In this document: positions 17,864 through 24,671 of the stretch, piece by piece
Numbering within the stretch: the first letter of the stretch is position 1
Layout of the letters: each line of letters starts with the position of its first letter
Origin: Thermomicrobiales bacterium
GTDB lineage: Bacteria; Chloroflexota; Chloroflexia; Thermomicrobiales; UBA6265
Length of the DNA stretch: 64,000 nucleotides
Direction of reading: 5' to 3'
NCBI GenBank assembly: GCA_019637585.1
Contig: JAHBVL010000002.1
Coordinates: forward strand, 630,023-694,022
Translations under genes and position numbers: made by a program
Notes under the pieces: generated by a model
What the model saw: the letters and a program-made list of their open reading frames with translations, nothing else
What the model was told of the DNA's origin: nothing
The model's database searches: none

Positions 17864-18097
17864 ATGTCTGTCCGCGTTGAGCTCAACAAAGATGGTCTGA
17901 TTGAAATCCCAGTGGCGGTTCGCGAACGGCTGGCGATCGAGACTGGCGACTCCATGCTACTGGACGTCAAAGACGGCGCGATTGTCCTCGTACCCATCGA
18001 CTTGAATCCGGTGGAGGCCCTTCGTGGGCTAGGACGCGGTCTTTGGGGAGACGAAGACGCCCAAGACTACGTCGATCGAATTCGAGACGAACGGTGA
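17864..18097 (+). CDS. AbrB/SpoVT-type antitoxin
   Basis: 77-residue swapped-hairpin DNA-binding protein (VELNKDGLIEIPVAVRERLAIETGDSMLLDVKDGAIVLVPI), followed by a toxin-binding tail (VEALRGLGRGLWGDEDAQDYVDRIRDER). It begins 33 bases after the tRNA-Arg end, inside the att-like repeats. The following PIN toxin gene starts at a GTG overlapping this stop (GTGA), the normal antitoxin-toxin coupling, but that toxin is internally deleted. The antitoxin itself is intact. Confidence 0.85.
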   Translation: MSVRVELNKDGLIEIPVAVRERLAIETGDSMLLDVKDGAIVLVPIDLNPVEALRGLGRGLWGDEDAQDYVDRIRDER

Positions 18098-18254
18098 CTC
18101 TCGAGGGGAAACTGGCTCAGCACCAATTGGTCGGGATCGACATATCGCCGTTCATCTACCACATCGAAGGCGGCTCGCGTTCATCACCAATGACGCGAGG
18201 CTCCGTCGTGCCTCCGAGCTCGACGTCGTAGTCCTGGCCGACTATCCCAACTAA
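18094..18254 (+). pseudogene. PIN-domain toxin (VapC type), internally deleted and frameshifted
   Basis: The first 26 codons (VTLEGKLAQHQLVGIDISPF then IYHIEGG) match a PIN toxin N-terminus with its first catalytic Asp. In the next reading frame, from 18174, follows LAFITNDARLRRASELDVVV then LADYPN and TAA, a typical PIN C-terminus with the last catalytic Asp. About 80 residues of the middle are missing and the frame changes at the junction, so no toxin can be made. It overlaps the antitoxin stop and ends 9 bases before the right att-like repeat. Confidence 0.8.
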
Positions 18255-18263
18255 ATCGCTTGT

Positions 18264-18308
18264 CTCCGGAGCAGAAGGTCCCGTGTTCGAGTCGCGGCGG
18301 GCGTATCA
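18264..18308 (+). repeat. Right copy of the tRNA-Arg 3'-half direct repeat (att-like)
   Basis: Repeats 17786-17830 with two substitutions (A to G in the T stem, C to T in the CCA). There is no matching 5' tRNA half upstream, so it is not a tRNA gene. It bounds a 433-bp insert on its right and is the expected trace of site-specific integration. No integrase gene is nearby, so the element is a remnant or was mobilised in trans. Confidence 0.8.
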
Positions 18309-18332
18309 ATTGCCTATCATTTCGGACTACGT

Positions 18333-18725
18333 CTAGAGGGCGGCAATCAAATCTGTATGCACGAAATCGTTGCCAACGAAGAGTAGCGGCTCGTTGCGCT
18401 CCTTCGCGAGCGCATAGGCGAAGCAGTCACCGAAATTGAGGCGGGCCGGATGCCCAGATCCTTTGCCAAACCGGCTCCACGCCTCTCGGGCGATCTCCAC
18501 GTGTGCGCTGGTGACAGATTCGACGACCATCTCGAATCGCACGATTGATTCCTCAATCGATCGCACCGCATCGTGATCGTTTCGACGGTCGACAACGGCG
18601 AGAGCTTCGAACAGGTTCGCCGCCGAAACCCGCTTGATCTCCGGCTCTGCGAGGACATCAAGAATGCGGGCCGCAGTCTCCTCACCGAACGCTATCGCCA
18701 GGAGCGCGGACGTATCGACAATCAC
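18333..18725 (-). CDS. VapC-type PIN-domain ribonuclease toxin
   Basis: 130 aa PIN toxin with the complete acidic set: Asp4 (MIVDTSALLA), Glu40 (VSAANLFEALAVVD), Asp100 (LNFGDCFAYALAKE) and Asp120 (LLFVGNDFVHTDL). The architecture, including GHPARLNFGDCFAYA, is that of intact VapC, expected to cut tRNA or rRNA in cells when freed from its antitoxin. The ATG overlaps the antitoxin stop by 4 bases. It lies just outside the att-like repeats and faces the defunct module head-on. Confidence 0.92.
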   Translation of the reverse strand: MIVDTSALLAIAFGEETAARILDVLAEPEIKRVSAANLFEALAVVDRRNDHDAVRSIEESIVRFEMVVESVTSAHVEIAREAWSRFGKGSGHPARLNFGDCFAYALAKERNEPLLFVGNDFVHTDLIAAL

Positions 18726-18994
18726 GCCGGCAGTCCATCCTCACCGTAAAGCACGACACCGTGGTCGATTGGGAGCTGATCCTTCAGTCGTGCTCGAACA
18801 CGTCGCCCTCGTTCGAGGAATTCGTGTTTCAGCTGCTCGCGTTCTTCGGGCGTCATTGAGCTGATCGGTCTCAGCGATGCAGAGAGTCCCGGATCCGGCG
18901 AACCCTCCAGCACCACCGTAACGATGCGCCCGGGCTGTCCATTGGGAATGTCCACTTTGCCGTCAGATCCGATGACGAGTCGATAAGATTGCAT
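18722..18994 (-). CDS. VapB-like antitoxin
   Basis: 90-residue partner of the PIN toxin. The start is fixed by a strong CTGGAGGAAATTT Shine-Dalgarno region before ATG 18994; longer readings upstream lack support. The N-terminal half (MQSYRLVIGSDGKVDIPNGQ) is a beta-rich putative DNA-binding part. The C-terminal half (MTPEEREQLKHEFLERGRRVRARLKDQLP) is a charged helix suited to wrap the toxin. Its stop overlaps the vapC start by 4 bases, so translation is coupled. The family assignment rests mainly on position and size. Confidence 0.75.
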   Translation of the reverse strand: MQSYRLVIGSDGKVDIPNGQPGRIVTVVLEGSPDPGLSASLRPISSMTPEEREQLKHEFLERGRRVRARLKDQLPIDHGVVLYGEDGLPA

Positions 18995-19187
18995 AAATTT
19001 CCTCCAGGGACTCATCGTGACGAGTATACGCCGCGCCCTGGTTCGACACGAGCGCCCGTGGCACAGTGAAAGCGCTCGCCTCAAGGGGGGGTTCATACCG
19101 TCGGAATCGATAAGATCCTGCAGATGACCATCTGCATCATGCAATCAAAGCCGGGCAAATGTGTCCCGAGCAAGGAAAGCAACTGAT

Positions 19188-19715
19188 ATGGCAAAACTCG
19201 TCTTCGGAATGAACCAGTCGCTGGACGGCTACGTCGACCATACGGAGTTCGGGCCGAGCCCGACGCTCTTCCGCCACTTCATCGAAGAAGCGCAGGGGCA
19301 GGCTGGCAGCGTCTACGGTCGTCACATGTACGAGATCATGCGTTACTGGGACGATGATCGTCCTGAATGGGACGCGGATGAACGCGCCTTCGCGGCCGCG
19401 TGGCGGAAGCAGCCGAAGTGGGTGGTCTCGCGCTCGCTGAAGTCGGTCGGCCCCAACGCGAGGCTTGTCGCGGATGATCTTGAGAGCGCGATCCGCGGGC
19501 TGAAGGCGCAGTATGACGGGGAGATCGAGGTTGCCGGCCCGAAGCTGGCGCGAAGTCTCACGGACCTGGGCCTGATCGACGAGTATCGAATCTATCTCCA
19601 CCCCGTCGTGCTTGGTCACGGTAAGCCCTATTTCGCCGGTCCGCGGCCGCCTCTCCGCCTTGTGTCTCATGACCGGATTGACGATGTGGTCAGGCTGACC
19701 TACGTTCCTGCCTAG
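19188..19715 (+). CDS. Dihydrofolate-reductase-like (RibD C-terminal fold) protein
   Basis: 175 aa member of the RibD_C/DHFR-like reductase family, NADPH-binding proteins of mostly unknown substrate. LVFGMNQSLDGYVDH, VYGRHMYEIMRYWDD, KWVVSRSL, EIEVAGPKLARSLTDLGLIDEYRIYLHPVVLGHGKPYF and the terminal LTYVPA are diagnostic. The ATG at 19188 follows AAGGAAAG. It stands alone between the vapBC module and the Tat protein cluster. Such genes are often exchanged between soil bacteria. Confidence 0.88.
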   Translation: MAKLVFGMNQSLDGYVDHTEFGPSPTLFRHFIEEAQGQAGSVYGRHMYEIMRYWDDDRPEWDADERAFAAAWRKQPKWVVSRSLKSVGPNARLVADDLESAIRGLKAQYDGEIEVAGPKLARSLTDLGLIDEYRIYLHPVVLGHGKPYFAGPRPPLRLVSHDRIDDVVRLTYVPA

Positions 19716-19826
19716 GCGGGCGCTTGGCGGCGGACGGCGAACAGCTTGACGACGCGGACGAACCGGACCGGCTCCACCGGTGGGGGAAAACGGGCGCACA
19801 GAGAAGGTTTGTAAATCCTCTCCAAT

Positions 19827-20663
19827 CTAGAAACACGTCGGCTTGAACGGCCAACTCCAGCTCGGACTGCACCCGCCGTCGCCGCAACGAGCACCGAAAC
19901 GGCTGTCGCACATCTGCTTCCAGTAGCGCCACGCGGCGCAGTGATCGGGGTAGGTGTGTCCGTAGGGTTCGCAGGGTTGGCAGAGCATGTAGTTCCAGCA
20001 CATCTCGACGTTGGCCTTGATGACTCCGACGGTGGTCGCCCCTTGATACCCGGTTACGCAATAGATCGGGCTATTGGGGCAATCGTCGATGAAGAGGTGA
20101 GCGGCGCCGAAGGCGGGCGCCAGGGTGGCCAAGTCAGTCGGCGCCTCCTCGAACTCCATCCCCAGGTCCGACTGCCAGTTTTCCAGGACCTCGATTTCGT
20201 AGGTCACCCCTTGAGAGACCGGGTCGTAGATCGGACTGAACAGCTCAACTACCGCGACATCGGTTTCCCCCGGAGCGGTCTCGACGACCAGGGCGGCATT
20301 GGGCGGGTTGTCGTCGAGGAAGCCCAGGCCCTCGAGGAACTCTGGGGTGGGGCTGGCGCCGACGACGCGGTCTGGGCGATCGGAAAAGTAGATCGTCTGG
20401 CCGTGGCCCGCTTGCAGGGAGAGGGTATAGCGGTCTTCGACGCCCTCGGTCGGCACGATCGTGCCGGACTGGTAGGTCTGGACGAAGAGGAACGGGACCT
20501 TGCCGGGCGTTGCGGGATCGGCGGCGTCCTGGGCCTCAGCAGAGCTCAAGGCGGCAAGCGACGCGGCGGCGAGGCCTGCCCCACCCTGTGCCAGGGCCTG
20601 GCGCCGCGACACGCGGCGCTCCGCGAGCTGCTTGGTGATCCGGTCGAAACGAGACGGTTCCAT
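19827..20663 (-). CDS. Tat-exported cysteine-rich protein of unknown function (paralogue 1)
   Basis: 278 aa. The N-terminus RRVSRRQALAQGGAGLAAAS is a twin-arginine signal peptide with cleavage expected near AEAQDA (about residue 45). The central domain (about 55-195) includes GHGQTIYFSDRPDRVVG, FLDDNPPNAALVVETAPGET and VAVVELFSPIYDPVSQGVTY, a conserved but uncharacterised module I recall from other high-GC bacteria. The C-terminal 85 residues hold ten cysteines and many Trp and Pro, suggesting several disulfides or metal binding after folded export. GGAGGTG precedes the ATG. A second copy with the same plan is encoded at 23.5-24.4 kb. Confidence 0.8.
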   Translation of the reverse strand: MEPSRFDRITKQLAERRVSRRQALAQGGAGLAAASLAALSSAEAQDAADPATPGKVPFLFVQTYQSGTIVPTEGVEDRYTLSLQAGHGQTIYFSDRPDRVVGASPTPEFLEGLGFLDDNPPNAALVVETAPGETDVAVVELFSPIYDPVSQGVTYEIEVLENWQSDLGMEFEEAPTDLATLAPAFGAAHLFIDDCPNSPIYCVTGYQGATTVGVIKANVEMCWNYMLCQPCEPYGHTYPDHCAAWRYWKQMCDSRFGARCGDGGCSPSWSWPFKPTCF

Positions 20664-20692
20664 GCTAATGCACCTCCGATTCAGTGTCGCAA

Positions 20693-22300
20693 CTACCCCG
20701 CGCTGACTCGCGGCGACGAACGCACGCTGGTGCGTATCCAGCCGATTTCTCCATCCGGCTTGCGGATGAACGACGCGACCATGTTGGAACCGACCGCCAG
20801 CCGGTCGCCGCGGATGACCGAGACGGGATAGTCGACGACCGGATCGCTGGACACGTCATCCGAGATATAGCCGGCCATCTCGAGCGCTTCGATGGAAATG
20901 AGTAGTTGATCGTCTTCGACGCGAAGGTTGATCGCGTCGACGGGAGTGGCGAAGCGCCCGGCATACTTGGAAAGTTCTGATGAAGAAAGCTGGAGTGGGG
21001 TTGTGTCGGACGCGAAGGATGACCCTCCCGAGACCCCAACCAGCGCCGCCTCTTCGCCCATCCCGAGGTAGGTCCGTGCCGCGGCGGCGAGCACTGCTCC
21101 CGCCGCGGCGCCCCCGCCGGGTTCGGCATTGGTCAGCAGCACTAGAGCGAATCCCCTGTCTGGAGCGACGATCAATGTCGTGTGCTGGCCGAACGTATCG
21201 CCGATATGGGTCGCGAAGCGGATACCGCCGACCTCTTGCACGAACCAGATCAATCCAATCTGAATCGCCGAAACACCACTGAAGGACGACTGCGCCCTCC
21301 TCATCAGCTGTGTGGTGTAAGCAGGCAGGAGCCGCGTGCCGTCCGGCGCCATGCCATCAGAAAGCTGAAGACGGGCAAACCGGAGCTGTTCCGGCGTCGT
21401 CGACCAGAAATTTCCCCCGGCAGGTTCGAGACTGCGCGGCAGATGCAGGGGTGATTGCAGCACCGTGCCGTTCGGACCACTGTGGTACCCGAGCGAATAT
21501 GGACGAGCTTCGACCTCAGTCACATCGTAGGTGGAGTAGGTCATGCCAAGTGGATCGAGTGTGAGATCCTGGATGACGTCGCGATATCGCTTGCCCTCAA
21601 CGACCTCGAGGACTCGACCGAGCAGGATCGTCGCGGCGTTGTTGTAGCTGGCAAACATGCCGAGCGGCGCGTGCTGCGGCAGCTCCGGAAGAACCTCCTC
21701 GACAAGCCGGCTGATGGCGTCATCGCCCTCGCCGGTGTCGAAGAACGTTTCTCCCCACCAGCCTGAGGTGTGGGTCATCAGGTGGTGGACGGTTACGCGA
21801 GCGGCGACGCTTTCGTCCTGCAACCGGAGACCGGGCAGGTACGTCCGGACCGGCGCATACAAGTCGATTTTGCCCGCGGCAACCAGCTGCATGATGGCGG
21901 TGGCGGTGTACGTCTTGCCGACCGAACCGATCTGAAAGCGGGTCTCGGGAGCGACCTCAACACCTGCGTCGAGATCGGCCATGCCGAAGACGGCGTGCTC
22001 TTCTCTCCCATCCATGAGAATGCCAAGCGCCGTCCCCGGGACGCCGTTCTGGGCCATAGCCGCCATCAGGGCATCGGCCACAGCGCTGAACTGCGGCGAA
22101 GGATCGCCGGCATACGTCGCTGGGATCGACTCAGCATCCGGCCATGGGCTCGTTGGGTTCGCTTGCATTGTGGCCGATGGGCGGGAGAGGGTCGTCCACG
22201 GACTGAATACCTGAGCGGCGGTCGCGGTTGCGGCAGCAGCGAGCAAGCGACGACGCGGCATACGAAGCGTTTGCATTTTTGACAGTGTTCCGGCCAGCAT
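20693..22300 (-). CDS. Exported serine hydrolase, class C beta-lactamase family
   Basis: 535 aa secreted hydrolase. The N-terminal signal (MPRRRLLAAAATATAAQVFS) may be Tat-type. The catalytic domain shows SVGK (the SxxK nucleophile) in FQIGSVGKTYTATAIMQLVA, the YNN element in ASYNNAATILLG, and HIG in FATHIGDTFGQHTTLIV in place of KTG. This is the usual set for esterase, peptidase or AmpC-like members. A C-terminal beta-rich extension (about 430-535) is typical of standing-alone serine hydrolases. ATG 22300 with GGGGGA upstream is preferred to a TTG at 22327. It is flanked by other exported proteins on the same strand. Confidence 0.87.
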   Translation of the reverse strand: MLAGTLSKMQTLRMPRRRLLAAAATATAAQVFSPWTTLSRPSATMQANPTSPWPDAESIPATYAGDPSPQFSAVADALMAAMAQNGVPGTALGILMDGREEHAVFGMADLDAGVEVAPETRFQIGSVGKTYTATAIMQLVAAGKIDLYAPVRTYLPGLRLQDESVAARVTVHHLMTHTSGWWGETFFDTGEGDDAISRLVEEVLPELPQHAPLGMFASYNNAATILLGRVLEVVEGKRYRDVIQDLTLDPLGMTYSTYDVTEVEARPYSLGYHSGPNGTVLQSPLHLPRSLEPAGGNFWSTTPEQLRFARLQLSDGMAPDGTRLLPAYTTQLMRRAQSSFSGVSAIQIGLIWFVQEVGGIRFATHIGDTFGQHTTLIVAPDRGFALVLLTNAEPGGGAAAGAVLAAAARTYLGMGEEAALVGVSGGSSFASDTTPLQLSSSELSKYAGRFATPVDAINLRVEDDQLLISIEALEMAGYISDDVSSDPVVDYPVSVIRGDRLAVGSNMVASFIRKPDGEIGWIRTSVRSSPRVSAG

Positions 22301-22363
22301 CGTTTCCCCCAGTTCCGGTTGATCCAATAGGTCCGTGAAGGAACTCGCGCAGCAATCTGCTCC

Positions 22364-23410
22364 TCAGCCCATGCAACAGTTGGTCAGGGAGTGCCAGGTG
22401 TCTGGGCTGCGAACGCCCGCGACTACTTGCCGAATCGCCTCGACCACGAGTTCGGGCTGATCCTGATGGATGTCGTGGCCGCTCTCGGCGGCGACGCTGA
22501 AGCGCGCATTCGGGACGAGCGTCGCCAGGTCCTCATTCGTTTGCCGGAGGTACAGCTCCAACTGCTCAGACGTGATCCCTTGCAGATCCGCCGGGAGAGG
22601 GAATGGAATGCCATGGGCGAGGACAAACAGGGGCATCGGCCGCAGCGGCGTGGCAGCCTCCGCCTCACGCATGACGTCGTTGTCCGCTCCCCAGGGCAGC
22701 GTCTCGACGTCGCCGTAATCCGGAATCTCGAGGACCGTGTCGGTGCCGCCCGCTTGATTGAGCTGCTTCAGCGACTCGTAGAGATCGGGAGGCAGAATGG
22801 TCTCCAGCCGTTCCGAGAACGAGTCCACCAGGACGATGCCCACAACGTCGTCGGGGTAAGTGCTGGCATAGAGCCGGGCGAAGAAGCCACCCAGTGAGTG
22901 GCCGGCGAGGACATAGGGACCAGCAACACCCGCGGCCTGGAGCAGCGCATGGAGCTCATCAACGACGTCCAGGGCGGTGCGGGGCTGGGGAATGGCGTCA
23001 CTGCGACTGGGGAACATCTCCTCGCCGATGTACGCGTACGTCCCAGGGCGGTCGTAGGCGACGACATGGGTGAACTCGGCTACGGCTGGCATCACCATCG
23101 TGCGGGGCGTGTCGTGCTGCAGGAGATCGTCGGTCCAGTACATGGCAGATGTGCGGTACCCGTTCAGGAGTACGACGGTGGGCGAGCCGGAGCCGCGCGT
23201 CTCCATGTAGAGGGTCCGTCCGCCGATATCGACCATGCCCTCCCAGTCGTCGGGCATTTCCCTGGCGGCCTCCTCAGCCGTGGGCGTCTGCGCCGTCGCG
23301 AGCATGGGCACCCTAGAGGTCAGTACGGCGCCGATCGCGGCAGATGTCGCGAGGACGCGGCGACGCGAGAAGCGGGATGGCTGATCCGGGAGTTTCGGAA
23401 GGGTGTCCAT
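22364..23410 (-). CDS. Tat-exported alpha/beta hydrolase
   Basis: 348 aa exported hydrolase. The signal is SRFSRRRVLATSAAIGAVL, a twin-arginine type, with cleavage expected near LATAQT. The mature domain shows GSGSPTVVLLNGYRTSAMYW (oxyanion region), VVAYDRPGTYAY, the nucleophile elbow GHSLGG, LVDSFSERLE and the catalytic His in AAESGHDIHQDQPELVVEAI. Physiological substrates are unknown. The start at ATG 23410 has GGAGGCT upstream; longer readings up to 23602 lack support. It is the middle member of a leftward set of exported proteins. Confidence 0.87.
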   Translation of the reverse strand: MDTLPKLPDQPSRFSRRRVLATSAAIGAVLTSRVPMLATAQTPTAEEAAREMPDDWEGMVDIGGRTLYMETRGSGSPTVVLLNGYRTSAMYWTDDLLQHDTPRTMVMPAVAEFTHVVAYDRPGTYAYIGEEMFPSRSDAIPQPRTALDVVDELHALLQAAGVAGPYVLAGHSLGGFFARLYASTYPDDVVGIVLVDSFSERLETILPPDLYESLKQLNQAGGTDTVLEIPDYGDVETLPWGADNDVMREAEAATPLRPMPLFVLAHGIPFPLPADLQGITSEQLELYLRQTNEDLATLVPNARFSVAAESGHDIHQDQPELVVEAIRQVVAGVRSPDTWHSLTNCCMG

Positions 23411-23541
23411 AGTGAGCCTCCGGTTCGTCGAAATGTTCTGGCGTCTCGCATCGGGAGCCGCGGCTCGGGGAGAGGACGGCGCCATGTTGGCGCCGCCGCG
23501 CTGGTCATTCGCAGGCTCTGCCCCGTTCTGGCGCCTGGCGA

Positions 23542-24423
23542 TCAGGTCCATCCATCGAGCGAGTTGAAACTGTTGGGCCAGGCGCGGCACTGCCCGTTGC
23601 ATTCATCGGCGAACCGCCGGTTGCACTCGTCCGACCAGCTGCCACGAGCAGCCGGCCCCTGGCAGGGGGCGCACCAGAGCTGGGGTCGTTGGACACAGAA
23701 GCCATCATGTTCGGCGTTGGAGATCGTGCCGACCGAGCTGTTCGGCTGCCCACCTCCTCGGGTCGGGTCGTACGGATCGGTGGTGCAGACCAGGTCATGG
23801 TCAGGACAGTCGAAGAGGCCATCAATGAAGAGGTGGGCGGAGCCGAAGCTCGACTCAAGGGCAGAGAGGTCGGTCGGCGCCTCCTGAAACTCCATGTCCA
23901 GTTCCGCCGCCCAGTTTTGCAGCACGGCGATATCGTAGGTGATCCCCTGTGTCGCCTCGTCGTAGACCGGGCTGAACAGTTCGAGCACTGCGACATCGGT
24001 CTCGCCGGGTGCGGTCTCCACCACCAACGCGGCGTTGGGCGGGTTATCGTCGGGGAAGCCAAGTGTGTCGAGGAACACATCGGTGGGCCACGCCCCTACG
24101 ACGCGATCCGGACGGTCGGAGAAGAAGATCGTCTGACCAGCGCCCGCTTCCAGGGTCAGCGTGTAGCGGCCATCGGTCCCATCTTTGGGGGCAATGCTGC
24201 CCGCCCGGTACGCCTGGACGTAGAGCATTTCCACCCCGTCCGAACCCGGGCTCGCGCCGGCGGCCGGGGTGGCCTCCTGGGCACTGGCCGTCCGGGTGGA
24301 CGCAATCTCGGTTACCGCAAGACCGGCGGCAGCGAGAGCGGCGCCCTGTGCCAGGGCCTTACGGCGCGACAGGCGACGGTCGGCGAACAACTTGGCGATG
24401 GTGTCGAGACGTCTGGGGTCCAT
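23542..24423 (-). CDS. Tat-exported cysteine-rich protein of unknown function (paralogue 2)
   Basis: 293 aa homologue of the protein at 19827-20663. The Tat signal is RRLSRRKALAQGAALAAAGL. The shared domain contains GAGQTIFFSDRPDRVVG, FPDDNPPNAALVVETAPGET and VAVLELFSPVYDEATQGITY, which is near identity over the core. The C-terminal tail carries eight cysteines but is otherwise unlike the ten-cysteine tail of the paralogue. The start at ATG 24423 follows GAGAGGAGAG. The pair brackets two exported hydrolases on the same strand. No enzymatic motif is visible. Confidence 0.8.
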   Translation of the reverse strand: MDPRRLDTIAKLFADRRLSRRKALAQGAALAAAGLAVTEIASTRTASAQEATPAAGASPGSDGVEMLYVQAYRAGSIAPKDGTDGRYTLTLEAGAGQTIFFSDRPDRVVGAWPTDVFLDTLGFPDDNPPNAALVVETAPGETDVAVLELFSPVYDEATQGITYDIAVLQNWAAELDMEFQEAPTDLSALESSFGSAHLFIDGLFDCPDHDLVCTTDPYDPTRGGGQPNSSVGTISNAEHDGFCVQRPQLWCAPCQGPAARGSWSDECNRRFADECNGQCRAWPNSFNSLDGWT

Positions 24424-24671
24424 GACTCTCCTCTCGATCTTGTGTGAACGACGACTCAAACCGGTAGCAGGGCGCCGACAGCCGGCATCACCTCCGATGG
24501 CTCCCGGCGGTGCGGACGATCTGGCTGCTGTCTGTGTGGTGGGCGCTTTGTCCCGATACGTCTACAACGTAGCTGGGCCCGACTCGGGCAAGAATCCGTA
24601 CATGTACTCAGATGAGGAAACACGAGGTACTCATTCGGGGCGTGGGTGGCCCGAGACCGCGACCGGGGCTC

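Noticed and set aside
16956-17900. Single long plus-strand frame from inside marR through tRNA-Arg into the antitoxin start
   Set aside because: It crosses a functional tRNA and the marR gene; only the 17283-17665 part looks coding, and that is reported as a remnant.
18264-18308. Second tRNA-Arg gene
   Set aside because: Only the 3' half is present; there is no acceptor 5' strand or D arm, so it cannot fold as a tRNA.
24424-24671. Gap between the Tat paralogue and the LuxR regulator searched for a small gene or terminator
   Set aside because: No open frame with a ribosome-binding site and no strong hairpin was seen.
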